From positions 181,938,017-182,002,016 of the forward strand of contig NC_061513.1 in the NCBI RefSeq assembly GCF_022539505.1: 64,000 nucleotides of DNA, given 5' to 3'. The position numbers and the translations under genes were made by a program. The notes beneath the pieces were generated by a model. The model made no database searches. It was given only the letters and a program-made list of their open reading frames with translations, and was not told the origin of the DNA. The stretch is from Lolium rigidum (lineage: Eukaryota; Streptophyta; Magnoliopsida; Poales; Poaceae). The stretch's first letter is position 1. Each line of letters opens with the position of its first letter. Shown here piece by piece: positions 10,461-22,561 of the stretch.

Positions 10461-12012
10461 TTCACACTTTCTGCGCCTAGCTGAAAGGCGTTAAAGAAAA
10501 GCGCTTATGGGAGACAACCCATTATTTTACTTCTGCACTTTATTTTATATTTGAGTCTTGGAAGTTGTTACTACTGTAGCAACCTCTCCTTATCTTTATT
10601 TTATTGCATTGTTGTGCCAAGTAAAGTCTTTGATATTAAAGTCAATACTAGATTTGGATTACTGCACAGGAACAGATTTCTTGCTGTCACGAAATTGATC
10701 CGCCCCTGCTGTAGAAAATTTATAAAAATCTGCCAATTTACGTGCGTGTATTCAATTTGGGCATTTTCATCTGAGCAAGTCTGGTGCCTCTAAAAAATTC
10801 GTCTTTACGGACTGTTCTGTTTTGACAGATTCTGCCTTTTATTTCGCATTGCCTGTTTTGCTATGTTTGATGGATTTCTTCGTTCCATTAACTTTCAGTA
10901 GCTTTGTGCAATGTCCAGAAATGTTAAGAATGATTATGTCACCTCTGAATATATGAATTTTCAATTATGCACTAACCCTCTAATGAGATTGTTTTGAGTT
11001 TGGTGTGGAGGAAGTTTTCAAGGGTCAAGAGAGGAGGATGATACAATATGATCAAGAAGAGTGAAAAGTCTAAGCTTGGGGATGCCCCCGTGGTTCATCC
11101 CTGCATATTTTAAGAAGACTCAAGCATCTAAGCTTGGGGATGCCCAAGGCATCCCTTCTTCGTCGACAACTTATCAGGTCACCTCTAGTGAAACTATATT
11201 TTTATTCCGTCACATCTTATGTGCTTTACTTGGAGCGTCTGTTTGTTTTTGTTTTTGTTTGAATAAATTCGGATCCTAGCATTCCTTGTTTGGGAGAGAG
11301 ACACGCTCCGCTGTTTCGTATGAACACATATGTTCTTAGCTTTAGTCTTAATGTTCATTGCGAAAGTTGAACTACTTCATTCATTGTTATATGGTTGGAA
11401 ACGGAAAATGCCGCATGTGGTAAATGGTATAATGTCTTGAATAATTTGATACTTGGCAATTGTTGTGCTCATATAGATCATGTTTAAGCTCTTGCATCAT
11501 GTACTTTGCACCCATTAATGAAGAACTACATAGAGCTTGTTAAAATTTGGTTTGCATGATTGATCTCTAGAGTCTAGATATTTTATGGTTAAGGTGTTTG
11601 AACAACAAGGAGACGATGTAAAGTCTTATAATGCTTACAATATGTTCATATGTGAGTCTTGCTGCACCGTTTCATACTTGAGTTTGCTTCAAACAACCTT
11701 GCTAGCCTAGCCTTGTATTGAGAGGAATTCTTCTCGTGCATCCAAATCCTTGAGCCAATAACCATGCCATTTGTGTCCACCATACCTACCTACCACATGG
11801 TATTTCTCCGCCATTCCAAAGTACATTACTTGAGTGCTACCTTTAAAAATTCTATTCCTTTGTCTTTGCAATATATAGCTCATGGGAAAATAGCCTTAAA
11901 AACTATTGTGGTGAAGAATATGTAGCTATGTATCTTATTTCTTAATAAGTTGCTTGTTGAGCGGTAACCATGTTCCTGGGGACGCCATCAGCTTTTACCT
12001 TTGTTGAATATC
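10461..12012 (+). other. 3' non-coding tail of A, first part (up to the B insertion)
   Basis: There is no convincing coding sequence. It begins with GGGAGACAACCC and a pyrimidine-rich stretch. Two PPT-like copies of AAGCTTGGGGATGCCC occur at 11072-11087 and 11130-11145; the second lies in a perfect 8-bp hairpin (11137-11155). The sequence matches the D tail (minus strand, 47470 down to ~45921) along its length. It ends with ATATC (12008-12012), the target site of B. Confidence 0.8.
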
Positions 12013-13529
12013 TGATGACCCACAAGTATAGGGGGTGTATCGTAGTATCTTCGATAAGTAAGAATGTCGATCCCAACGAGGAGCAGAAGGTGTTGACAAG
12101 CAGTTTCGATGAAGGTTTCACTGTAAATGCTCACAGACAAGTATTCGGGGGTTTTGATGTAACAGATGAAATAAGTACGAGTAAGTAAAATGCGAGAGAA
12201 ATAATTGCAGCGAGTGGCCCAATCCTTTTTAGCACAAAGGACAAGCCGGTTTGTTTACTTATAATGACCAAACGTTCTCGGGGACACACGGGATTTTAGT
12301 CTAGTGCTTTCGCTACATACAGCTGATTAATCTTCATTGTTTTGATAAGTGTTGTGTGGGTGAACCTCGTGCTAATGTACCGCCCTTCCTAGGACTAATA
12401 CATACTTGTGATTATACCCCTTGCAAGCATCCGCAACTACAAGAAAGTAATTAAGATAAATCTAACCACAGACCTTAAACTCCGAGATCCCGCGATCCCT
12501 CCCGCATCGATATACCAACGGGGGTTTAGGTTTCGTCACTCCGGCAACCCCGCAATTGGCAAACGAGTACAAGATGCATTCCCCTAGGCCCATAAATGGT
12601 GAAGTGTCGTGTAGTCGACGTTCACACGACACCACTAGAAGAATAACACCACAACTTAAATATCATAACATTGAATATTACTCAACCATAATTCACTACT
12701 AACAATTAGACTTCACCCATGTCCTCAAGAACTAAACGAACTACTCACGAGACATCATATGGAACATGATCAGAGGTGATATGATGATGAATAACAATCT
12801 GAACATGAACTTGGTTCAATGGTTTCACTCAATAGCATCAACAACAAGTATGAATAGATACCGGGAGAGTTTCCCCTATCAAACAATCAAGATCAAACCC
12901 AAATTGCTACGGCGGTGACGAGGTGCTGCGGAGGAGATGGCGGTGATGATGGTGGGGATGATGATGATGGTGATGGAGATGATGTCCAGCTCGATGGCGG
13001 TGACGATGGCGTCGATTTCCCCCTCCGGGAGGGGAATTTCCCCGGCGGATTCCTGCCCGCCGGAGAGCTCTTTTCTCTCCGGTGTTCTCCACCCCGCGAG
13101 GCCGCCGTAACCCTTCGTGAGGATTCCTCCGTGGCTTAGGTCTTCGGGACGAAGGGTTTCGCGAAGAAAAGGAGGCGAAAGGGGTCGTGGGCCCCCTGCA
13201 CCACATGGCGGCGCGGCCGGGGCATGGGCCGCGCCGCCCTAGGGTGTGGGCCCACCCCGGGTCCTCCCGGCCCCTCCTTCCGGCTCCCTTCGTCATCCGG
13301 AAAAATAGGATTTTTGGTAAAACTCCCTTCCACAGCTTGATCTTCCGAAATATTGCATTCCGACGGTGCTTTTTCCAGCAGTAATCTCGGCTCCGGTGCT
13401 CGATCTCCAAATAATCATGAAACATGCAAAATAGATGAAATAACACAAGTATTGTGTTCCAATATGAAATATATCAATGAATAACAGACAAATTATGATA
13501 TAAAATAGTGATGCAATTTGGACGTATCA
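12013..13529 (-). repeat. 3' LTR of B
   Basis: The 1517-bp repeat has outer ends TGATGACCC... and ...GACGTATCA on the plus strand. It differs from 21049-22561 mostly at CAG/CTG sites. It contains a GAT/GGT-rich low-complexity stretch (~12915-13015), which gives His-rich spurious frames, and a GC-rich palindromic stretch (~13190-13260). Confidence 0.9.
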
Positions 13530-13567
13530 ACTCCCCCAAGCTTAGACTTCGCTTGTCCCCAAGCGAA
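13530..13567 (-). promoter_or_regulatory. Polypurine tract of B with adjacent 8-bp stem-loop
   Basis: On the element strand a perfect hairpin, TTCGCTTG-GGGA-CAAGCGAA (13548-13567), is followed by GTCTAAGCTTGGGGGAGT and then the LTR. The G-run is the expected plus-strand primer. The same layout occurs in E, A and D, with paired base changes in the stem between B and E. Confidence 0.85.
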
Positions 13568-15308
13568 ACTGAACTCTGTAAACAGGTCCACATGTTTATG
13601 GAGTGAAGAGTCGATAAATAAAATACGGACAAGAAGCATCATATTCATTCACACAAGACATTATAGCAAACAACTTCCTCATATAACTCAATCTTGAAAC
13701 AAGTATAAGGTAGTCACAAATAAAGGTGCATAAGGAATCATAATTGGTGATGGCAAACTTCGTTCTTGGTCAGAGAACATTTAACAAATTATATTCATCT
13801 ATTGAGCAGCGCTCTCATATTAAAAACTTATAGTAGACTTGCATACTCAATCATATTAATCATTGATGACTTCAAAGCTCTATTCATTCAAGGTAAAACT
13901 TGTACTAAACAAGAAAGAATAAAGACATGATGAAGCAAATCACAATATAATAGTTTGATCACAACAACTCAAATGCTTGCTTGAGATGGAGGGAAATAGG
14001 TTTACTGACTCAACATAAAGTAAAAGACAGGCCCTTCGCAGAGGGAAGCAGAGATTAAATCATGTGCTAGAGCTTTTTTCAGTTTTGAAATCATATAAAG
14101 AGAATAAAAGTAAAGTTTTGAGAGGTGTTTGTTGTTGTCAACGATCGGTAGCGGGTACTCTAACCCCCTTGCCAAACAAACCTCCAAAGAGCGGCTCCCA
14201 TGAAGGACGTTATCTCTACCAACGAAGGTAGATCATCCCTCTTCTCTTTTGTTTACACATGTGTTTTAGTTTATTTAAGGGTGACACTCCCCCAACCTTT
14301 GCTTACACAAGCCATGGCTAACCGAATCCTCGGGTGCCTTCCAACAATCTCATACCATGGAGGAGTGTCTATTGCAAAATTAAGTTGCTTACTGATGAAT
14401 CAGGGCAAAACATGTGAAGAGGATTATTAATGAAAGTTGATTAATTGGGGCTGGGAACCCCGTTGCCGCCTCTTATTGCAAAATTATAGGATAAGTGGAT
14501 GAAGCCACTAGTCCTTTAGTGGAGGCTGCCTAACAAGACTGAAAGATAAAACACCGCATACTTCCTCATGAGCTATAAAACATTGACACAAATAAGAAGT
14601 AATAAGTTTTGAATTGTTTAAAGGTAGCACATGAAGTATTTACTTGGAATGGCAAACAATACCATGCAGTAGGTAGGTATGGTGGACACAAATGGCATAG
14701 GTTTGGGTTCAGGTTTGGATGCACGAGAAGTATTCCCTCTCAGCACAGGTCTTTGGCTAGCAAGGTTAATTAGCAAGCATAAGAGTTGAGGTGAAACAAA
14801 CAAATATACATGTGATAGAAACGATCATGCATCTTACTTGTAAGCACAGACAGTTTTAACTTTAGAATACTAATGCTAAGGACTGATAAGGAAGATAATA
14901 ATATCTTCTACATGTACTTCCTCTATTCATCTAAAACTCAAAGTGTTGTTGCTATTGACCATTGCTAAGTTTGCCAAAACCAAATAGATTAACTCAATGC
15001 TCCCAAAGTGGTACCAATACTAAAATCAAGATCAATCATATGGTAGAAATTGCAAACTAAAATAAGGTGTGCAATATGTAAATGATAAAACTTCTCATTA
15101 ATATTCCATAACGATAACTCACACCAAGGGATACATAGACAAACTAAAGGAGAGATACTCCACACTGCAACCCATCTCATACGATAACTTCCCTACTCAT
15201 GATATGACACTACTTGATAGTAAAAAAGTAAAAGGTAATGATAATGTGATACCGCGGCACTCCCCCAAGCTTGGAACAAACCAAGGGGATGCCAATACCG
15301 ATGATGGA
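13568..15308 (-). other. 3' non-coding region of B
   Basis: I see no gene in this ~1.7 kb. It shares long stretches with the 3' region of E, for example GGTGTTTGTTGTTGTCAACGA and ACACTCCCCCAACCTTTGC. It contains the ~75-nt motif shared with A, D and E (14001-14079). Near its coding end, at 15260-15285, a PPT-like CAAGCTTGGGGGAG is preceded on the element strand by a 5-bp stem (CTTGG/CCAAG). Confidence 0.75.
14001..14079 (-). promoter_or_regulatory. Conserved 3' motif, B copy
   Basis: On the element strand: AAGCTCTAGCACATG, then TCTGCTTCCCTCTGCG with AAGGGCC, then CTTTTACTTTATGTTGAGTC. CCCT/AGGG can pair around CTGCGA. It also occurs in A (23072-23153 and 29498-29575), D (45331-45404) and E (33786-33858). 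Confidence 0.75.
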
Positions 15309-15864
15309 TTACTCCTTTGGCGATGGTGGTGATGAATTCCTGACAAGCTTCTCAATAAGCTCCTGAAGCTCATCAATCCTGTATATGAGGTTGCGAATCA
15401 TCTCCGAATTGTGCTCGACACGGTTAAGAAGTCTATCCGACGACGAGTCCCAACTCTTGGAGTTATTTCCCCAACCTTCAGCTTCGGGCTCCGTCTTTCC
15501 TGCATTGTTAGAACGATCTATATCCCAATTGCTAGGCGAGTGCTGCCTTGGGAGTCTTTTCAATTTGATTATTGTAGATTAGATTGTGGAAAGGATGGTG
15601 AATGCCCGAAGAAGATGTCCTTGGAGCTAGGTAATGGCGGGGAAGTCCTCCTCCGGTCCTAATCCGTGCGCTCTTCTTGGCGTTGAGCGAGTTTGTCACC
15701 ACTTCGACGCTTGCAATGGTGGTGCGTGGATGCTCTTGCGGAACTTTTTCGACTTCCTCTTCATCCTCCTTTGCTTCTTCCTTGACGCTCTTGTCCTCTT
15801 CTTTCCACTCACGATCCCGATTATCTTCATCCGGAAGCTCCTTGCCCTTGTTCTTGGAGACCAT
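15309..15864 (-). pseudogene. Accessory charged / coiled-coil protein of B, one frameshift
   Basis: Starting at ATG 15864, the product begins MVSKNKGKELPDEDN and is very acidic and basic for ~60 residues (WKEEDKSVKEEAKEDEEEVE). It continues as PRTTIASVEVV and a Gly/Arg patch, then slips by one base near 15550. The other frame resumes with a hydrophilic stretch and a clear heptad segment (RVEHNSEMIRNLIYRIDELQ) before ending at 15309: about 185 residues in all. It follows integrase, where Athila elements carry an extra gene. I do not recognise a family. The start is chosen because upstream sequence is GC-rich leader without further in-frame similarity. Confidence 0.55.
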
Positions 15865-15918
15865 GGTGCCTCTAAACCGAAAACAGATCCCGGCGTAAAC
15901 AGACTCGAAACAAAACAC

Positions 15919-16299
15919 GTCGAGAAAACGATATACGGACCTCCAGGGGTCCGGGGGATTTTATAATAAAAAAATTCAGAACAAACGGAAAGTACCAGTT
16001 CGAACTAGAGTCGGAAAGGGGCGACGAGGCGGCCAGACCATAGGTCGGCGCGGCCAGGCTGGGGCCCGCGCCGGCCTGTGGTTTCGCCCCCTCGTGCGTC
16101 TTTTCCACTCCGTTTCGAACTCGTAATTTTTCATATTTTCCAAAAACAACAAAAATAATGTTCGGAAAGTAAATCGCGAACTTTTCGTTACCAGCATCGT
16201 TACCTATTCAAAGTCGAGTTCGCGGACTCGTCAATTTGTCCCTTGATGAAAGCTTCCGGTGTTTCCACTCGAATAATATCAACATCAACATTATAAGAA
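15919..16299 (-). other. GC-rich leader between integrase and the accessory frame of B
   Basis: No coding sequence. A GC-rich palindromic stretch (~16025-16095; GGTCGGCGCGGCC and GGGCCCGCGCCGG) resembles the stretch inside the LTRs of A, B, D, E and Z. An equivalent precedes the Athila-type gene in E (~37170-37260). This suggests the accessory gene has its own transcribed leader derived from, or converging with, the LTR leader. Confidence 0.5.
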
Positions 16300-17393
16300 T
16301 CACTCCGAGATATAATGCTTGAGTCTTTGTCCATTCACCACTTGCGTGGCATTACCTTGGAGAGAGCTAATTTTAATTGCTCCCGAACGATACACCTCCT
16401 CAACAACATATGGTCCTTCCCATTTCGAGAGTAATTTCCCCGCAAAGAATCCGAGACGAGACCGATACAATAGGACTTTATCCCCAATATTAAACTCTCT
16501 TTTGATGATCCTTCTATCATGCCATTTTTTAACTTTTTCTTTAAAGAGTTTAGCATTTTCATAAGCTTCACTTCTCCATTCATCTAGAGAACTTAATTGT
16601 AGCAACCTCTTATCACCTGGCAAGTTTAAGATCTTTATTTAATTCTCTAACAGACTCGATAAGCTTTGTGTTCTAGTTCTAAAGGTAAATGACAAGCTTT
16701 TCCGTAAACCATTTTATAAGGTGACATTCCCATGGGGTTTTTATAAGCAGTTCTATAAGCCCATAGTGTGTCTTTCAATTTACTAGCCCAATTCTTTCTA
16801 GATTTATTAACGCGTCTTTCCCAAAATAGATTTAATTTCTCTATTTGATAGTTCTACTTGGCCACTACTTTGAGGGTGATAAGCGGAAGCAATTCTATGA
16901 TTAATACCATACTTAGCAAGAGTTTTTCTAAAACCTCCATGAATAAAATGAGAACCTCCATCAGCTCATAATATATCTAGGTACTCCAAATCTAGGAAAA
17001 ATAATATCTAAAAGCATTTTTAAAGAGGTCTCACCATCAAGCACTTTTTGTAGGTATGGCTTCCACCCATTTAGTAACATAATCAACAACAACAAGTATA
17101 TGAGTGTTACCTTTTGAAGAGGGAAAAGGTCCCATAAAGTCAAATCCCCAACAATCAAACGGTTCAATAACAAGAGTATAATTCATAGGCATTTCATTGC
17201 GTCTGGAGATATTACCAACCCTTTGACATTCATCACAAGATAAAATAAACTTTCTTGCATCTTTGAAGAGAGTTGGCCAATAAAAACCTGATTGTAGAAC
17301 CTTTTGCGCGGTTCTATCTCCCACGTGATGTCCTCCATAAGCACCGCCATGACATTTACTCAATATCTCTTGTTGTTCATATTCGGAACACAC
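16300..17393 (-). pseudogene. Integrase of element B, fragmented
   Basis: Integrase inserts the cDNA into the host genome. On the minus strand from 17393: a zinc-binding region ([13 protein letters not shown], then SCDECQRVG), the catalytic core with its first Asp in [10 protein letters not shown], the [13 protein letters not shown] segment with the second Asp, and [10 protein letters not shown] near 16870 with the catalytic Glu. The C-terminal domain (16300-16623) has EFNIGDKVLLYRSRL and KWEGPYVVEEVY, the usual GPY/F-type end, and stops at HYISE. Frames change at least three times. The gene sits between RNase H and the accessory frame, the standard Ty3/gypsy order. Confidence 0.85.
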
Positions 17394-17924
17394 CTTCGCA
17401 TAATACCATCCACTCCTTCTTTATATAAGTGTGGGTCATCCTGCAAATAATGCCTCAAGTCATAAAAGAATTTCCTCCTCTCGCTGAGCTGAAAAGGTTG
17501 GAGGCAAGTACTTGGAAACAATAAAGTTAGCATAATCAGCATACCAAGGACTGTCTCGCGAGCTCACCTTTATTACAGCCAATTGTTCATTTGGAAAACT
17601 ATCATTAACAGGAACAAGGTCATAAGCAATATTTTCCAATCTAGACAAATTATCAGCAACAGGATTATCAGCACCTTTCCTATCTACAATATTTAAATCA
17701 AATTCTTGCAAAAGAAGTACCCATCTAATAAGCATCGGCTTAGCATCTTTCTTTGTCATAAGGTATCTAATTGCAACATGATCAGTATGAATTGTAACTT
17801 TTGAATCAACTATATAAGATCTAAATTTATCACAAGCAAAGACTACAGCTAACAATTCTTTTTCAGTAGTAGCATAATTTCTTTGAGCAAGCATCAAGAG
17901 TCTTGCTAGCATAATGAATAACAT
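17394..17924 (-). pseudogene. RNase H of element B
   Basis: RNase H degrades the RNA strand of the RNA/DNA hybrid and leaves the PPT primer. The readable part (17460-17924) includes [38 protein letters not shown] and [14 protein letters not shown], conserved in gypsy RNase H domains. A frame break separates it from RT near 17930, and a short linker (17394-17542) leads to integrase. Confidence 0.82.
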
Positions 17925-17936
17925 TTAATTTTTTAT

Positions 17937-19330
17937 CTACTCGCTGTCCAAGAACAGACGCCTACAAGCAAAATCACTAGCATCACACATAATTTCAAAA
18001 GGTAAATTCCAATCAGGAGGTTCAACTATAGGAGCAGTTGTTAAGGCTTTCTTTAGAGTTTCAAAAGCTTCCTTACAATCATCATCAAAAACAAAAGGTA
18101 CATCTTTTTGAAGAAGATTAGTAAGAGGCTTTGAAATCTTGGAGAAATCTTTAATAAATCTCCTATAAAACCCAAAGATGACCAAGAACACTACGAATAC
18201 CTTTAACATCCCTCGGATAGGGCATCTTCTCAATAGCTTCAACTTTAGCTCTATCAACTTCAATACCTCTCTCGAAATTTTATGTCCCAATACAATTCCT
18301 TCATTAACCATAAAGTGGCATTTCTCCCAATTAAGAACAAGGTTAGTTTCTTCACATCTCGGCAAAACTTTATCAAGATTTCGCAAGCAACTATCAAATG
18401 AATTCCCATAGACAGAAAAATCATCCATGAATACTTCCACAATACTCTCACAAAAACCGTGAAAAATAGCAGACATGCATCTTTGAAAAGTAGCAGGAGC
18501 ATTACATAAACCAAAAGGCATACGCCTATAAGCATAAGTTCCATAGGGACAAGTAAAAGTGGTTTTCTCTTGATCTTTAGCTTTAACAGCAATTTGTGAA
18601 AACCCGTAATAACCATCAAGAAAACAAAAATGAGTATTTTTAGATAACCTTTCTAGCATTTGATCAATAAATGGTAAAGGGTAATGATCTTTCTTAGTAA
18701 CTTTATTAACTTTTCGATAATCAATGCACATTCTATACCCTACAACTACTCTTTGAGGTATGAGCTCATCATTATCATTAGGCACAACAGTCATTCCTCC
18801 TTTCTTAGGAACACAATGCACAGGACTAACCCATCTACTATCAGCAATAGGATATATAATACCAGCTTCAAGAAGTCGTAATACCTCATTTCTTACCACA
18901 TCCTTCATCTTGGGAATTAGACGACGCTGAGGTTCAACAACAGGCTTCGCATCATCTTCCATATTAATGGCGTGTTGGCATATAGAGGGAGAAATCCCCT
19001 TCAAGTCATCAAGAGTATAGCCAATAGCACCTCGGTGTTTCTTCAATATTTGCAATAATCTTTCTTCTTCAAACTCGTAAGCTTAGAACTAATAATAACA
19101 GGATATATTTTCTTATCATCAATATGAGCATATTTAAGATTATCGAGTAAAGGCTTTAAATCAAAAACAGGATCTTCCTTTGGTGGCGGTGTTGTACCCA
19201 AATCTTCCACCGGTAAATCATGCTTGAGAATAGGTTGGCGAAGAAAAATCTCCTCAAGCTCCTCTCTTTCCTTCCTAAAAACTTCACTCTCGCTATCCTC
19301 CAAATGTTGCCGCAAAGGATTGTTAGGAAC
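17937..19330 (-). pseudogene. Reverse transcriptase of element B
   Basis: A linker (EVFRKEREELEEIFLRQP, DLGTTPPPKEDPVFDLKP) precedes the RT domain. Visible motifs in order: GIIYPIADSRWVSPVHCVPK, YRMCIDYRKVNKVTKKDHYP, LPFIDQMLERL, FCFLDGYYGFSQI, RMPFGLCNAPATFQRCM, and the catalytic FMDD (about 18420-18431). The domain continues through NWEKCHFMVNEGIVLGH to a degraded thumb/connection. A one-base break near 19075 separates linker from RT; the other copy at 25500 reads through, with CTG in place of CG. The sequence is typical of the Athila lineage. Confidence 0.88.
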
Positions 19331-19871
19331 AAGAACAATAGATGCACACTCGCTCCATTTTAAAATCATTACTAGGCAAATCAGCTTTATAAGGAGTTTT
19401 AGTAAATTTAGAGAAGTTAAACTCATAAGATTCACCGGCAAATTTGGTCAAAATTTTCTCTTTCTTGCAATCTATAATAGCTCCACGAGTATTTAGAAAA
19501 GGTCTACCAAAAATGATAGGACAATAATCACTAGCAGCAGAACCAAGTACCAAAAAGTCAGCAGGATATTTAATCTTACCACATAGAACTTCCACATCTC
19601 GAACAATACCAATTGGTGAAATAGTTTCTCTATTAGCCAGCTGAATAACCACATCAATTTCTTCAAGTTCACAAGAATCAATTTCGTGCATAATCTCCGT
19701 GTAAAGCTCATAAGGTATAGCACTAACACTTGCACCAATATCACATAAACCATAATAGCAATGATCACCAATTTTAACAGATAGCATAGGAACACTAGCT
19801 TGTTTGGGTTTATTAGGATGTGAAACAATATTAGAAGCATCTTCACGTAAAATAATATGACCATCCTCCAC
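19323..19871 (-). pseudogene. Aspartic protease of element B
   Basis: The domain carries YYGLCDIGASVSAIPYELY with the catalytic Asp, a long middle segment (IQLANRETISPIGIVRDVEVL), and IIFGRPFLNTRGAIIDCKK. The active-site triplet is D-I-G, as in other grass Athila-like elements, where D-S/T-G is not retained. The frame is lost at its C-terminal end (MERVCIY...) where copy 2 has CTGC instead of CTCG. It sits between gag and the RT linker. Confidence 0.85.
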
Positions 19872-19974
19872 ATTTTCAAATCACAAGATCTTTAACTATG
19901 GCAACAGACAGGTTCAACTTTTATTTGTTCTTCAGGTTCTCTAGGTTTCTTTTCACTTTTATGAACCGCACTAT

Positions 19975-20930
19975 TTATAACGAGTACTCTTTCATTTTAG
20001 CAGGAAAAGGAGTTTTTTCAATATAAGCTTCAGGAATAACGCGATCGTCAGCTTCAACTACAACACACTTATTAATAGATGAATCAATTTTATCTTTATA
20101 CGGTTCATGATACTTATCAAAATTCTTCTTAGGCAATTCATAATGAGAGGCAAAAGCTTTATAAAGGTTTGCAGCAACTTGAGAATCAAGACCATATGTA
20201 GCACTAATATTACGAAATGTATCAGTATCCATAAAAGCTTCAATGCATTTATAATCATAAATTATACCCGATTCTCTATCTTTGTCGTTCTCCCATCCTT
20301 CAAGTATTTTCTTGGATCCGATCAAGAAGGTCCCTTTTAAACTCTTCTTTGTTGCGTGTAAATGATCCAGAACAAGAAGTATCCAAGCAAGGTCTTGTCT
20401 TGAAAAGAAAGTCTTGCATAGAAATTATCAATAATAATATTACCAGGAAGCTCATGAATGGGGCATTTGAGCATTAAAGACTTCAATCTCCCCAAGCTTG
20501 GGCAATACTCTCTCCATCATGAGGCCAGTAAATTATATATGCGATTCCGATCTTTGTGAATTTCACTTGGAGGATAAAATTTGGAATAGAATAAAGGCAC
20601 AATGTCCTCCCAATCAAGAGAATCACCATTCTTCAAAGCAATTTATACCAATGCGCCGCTTTACCGCACAACGATATAGAGAATAGCTTCTTCCTAACTT
20701 CATTCATAGCAATACCTCGCACATTTGAATAACCCGCATAATTCATGCAAAAACAAGAAATGATCACCAGGATGGACAGTTCCATCCCCTTCATAGCGGT
20801 TATCCATAACATGTTCAATAATTTTCGTAGGTATTTTATATGGTATTACTTCCTCACCTGGCGCCTCATCCACTACCGTTGCAGTAGTAGTAGATTTCCC
20901 AAATAGAAATTGAAGAGAAGATCTCTCCAT
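19975..20930 (-). pseudogene. Gag of element B, fragmented
   Basis: The ATG at 20930 (MERSSLQFLFGKS) lies ~90 nt after the primer site. The gag fold is spread over several frames here but reads continuously for 216 residues in copy 2 (26704-27354): EGDGTVHPGDH, AAHWYKLL, FYSKFYPPSEIHKDR, ESIAQAWGRLK, LPGNIIIDNFYARLS. The C-terminal part (19975-20325) contains ILEGWENDKDRESG and FASHYELPKKNFDKYHEPY and ends KMKEYSL. At least some breaks are CAG/CTG alterations, so the genomic gene may be less damaged than it appears. Confidence 0.8.
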
Positions 20931-21018
20931 AATGACTTATAGCAAGAAAGCAGTAAATAAAATCAGCACAAACAAGAAAAGTTTTCCTTACCAATTTCAC
21001 TTACCAATAGCGCTTCAC

Positions 21019-21036
21019 TCCCCTGCAACGGCGCCG
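21019..21036 (-). other. Primer-binding site of B, altered at two CHG sites
   Basis: The expected tRNA-Asp complement reads on the plus strand TCCCCTGCAACGGCGCC-G instead of TCCCCGGCAACGGCGCC-A. In copy 2 (27440-27457) the core is intact but the CCAG end reads CCGAG. E and D keep CCAG. Confidence 0.85.
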
Positions 21037-21048
21037 TGAAAATAGTCT

Positions 21049-22561
21049 TGATGACCCACAAGTATAGGGGGTGTATCGTAGTATCTTCGATAAGTAAGAA
21101 TGTCGATCCCAACGAGGAGCGAAGGTGTTGACAAGCAGTTTCGATGAAGGTTTCACCGTAAATGCTCACGGACAACTATTCGGGGGTTTTGATGTAACAG
21201 ATGAAATAAGTACGAGTAAGTAAAATGCGAGAGAAATAATTGCAGCGAGTGGCCCAATCCTTTTAGCACAAAGGACAAGCCGGTTTGTTTACTTATAATG
21301 ACCAAACGTTCTCGAGGACACACGGGATTTTAGTCTAGTGCTTTCGCTACATACAAGTCTGATTAATCTTCATTGTTTTGATAAGTGTTGTGTGGGTGAA
21401 CCTGTGCTAATGTACCGCCCTTCCTAGGACTAATACATACTTGTGATTATACCCCTTGCAAGCATCCGCAACTACAAGAAAGTAATTAAGATAAATCTAA
21501 CCACAGACCTTAAACTCCGAGATCCCGCGATCCCTCCCGCATCGATATACCAACGGGGTTTAGGTTTCTATCACTCCAGCAACCCCGCAATTGGCAAACG
21601 AGTACAAGATGCATTCCCCTAGGCCCATAAATGGTGAAGTGTCGTGTAGTCGACGTTCACACGACACCACTAGAAGAATAACACCACAACTTAAATATCA
21701 TAACATTGAATATTACTCAACCATAATTCACTACTAACAATTAGACTTCACCCATGTCCTCAAGAACTAAACGAACTACTCACGAGACATCATATGGAAC
21801 ATGATCAGAGGTGATATGATGATGAATAACAATCTGAACATGAACTTGGTTCAATGGTTTCACTCAATAGCATCAACAACAAGTATGAATAGATACCGGG
21901 AGAGTTTCCCCTATCAAACAATCAAGATCAAACCCAAATTGCTACGGCGGTGACGAGGTGCTGCGGAGGAGATGGCGGTGATGATGGTGGGGATGATGAT
22001 GATGGTGATGGAGATGATGTCCAGCTCGATGGCGGTGACGATGGCGTCGATTTCCCCTCCGGGAGGGAATTTCCCCGGCGGATTCCTGCCCGCCGGAGAG
22101 CTCTTTTCTCTCCGGTGTTCTCCGCCCCGCAGAGGCGGCCGTAACCCTTCGTGAGGATTCCTCTCGTGGCTTAGGTCTTCGGGACGAAGGGTTTCGCGAA
22201 GAAAAGGAGGCGAAAGGGGTCGTGGGCCCCTGCACCACATGGCGGCGCGGCCAGGGCATGGGCTGCGCCGCCCTAGGGTGTGGGCCCACCCCGGGTCCTC
22301 CCGGCCCCTCCTTCCGGCTCCCTTCGTCATCCGGAAAAATAGGATTTTTGGTAAAACTCCCTTCCACAGCTGATCTTCCGAAATATTGCATTCTGACGGT
22401 GCTTTTTCCAGCAGAATCCTGGCTCCGGTGCTCGATCTCCAAATAATCATGAAACATGCAAAATAGATGAAATAACATAAGTATTTTGTTCCAATATGAA
22501 ATATATCAATGAATAACAGACAAATTATGATATAAAATAGTGATGCAATTTGGACGTATCA
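21049..22561 (-). repeat. 5' LTR of B
   Basis: The 1513-bp repeat runs TGATGACCC... to ...GACGTATCA (plus-strand reading) and abuts the target duplication ATATC (22562-22566). On the element strand it starts TGATACGTCCAAATTGC, so it lacks the second arm of the terminal inverted repeat present in A, D, E and Z. Confidence 0.9.

Larger units (their letters stand above)
12013..22561 (-). mobile_element. Element B: Athila-lineage Ty3/gypsy retrotransposon with complete gag-pol (decayed)
   Basis: B lies in the tail of A with ATATC on both sides (12008-12012, 22562-22566). The uninterrupted site is preserved in the homologous D tail at 45917-45921, confirming the insertion. LTRs are 12013-13529 (3') and 21049-22561 (5'). 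On the minus strand: primer site, gag, protease, RT, RNase H, integrase, an accessory charged/coiled-coil frame, a 3' non-coding region and a polypurine tract. The RT sequence (FIDQMLERL, FMDD) is typical of Athila. Many frame breaks coincide with CAG/CTG sites and may be sequencing error. Confidence 0.9.

Noticed and set aside
12915..13015. His-rich or Asp-rich frames over the GAT/GGT repeat in the B LTR.
   Set aside because: Low-complexity trinucleotide sequence inside an LTR; no domain and no conserved start.
19975..20930. Programmed frameshifting between the gag and pol segments of B.
   Set aside because: Breaks are scattered, differ between the two copies and sit at CAG/CTG, so error or decay explains them better.
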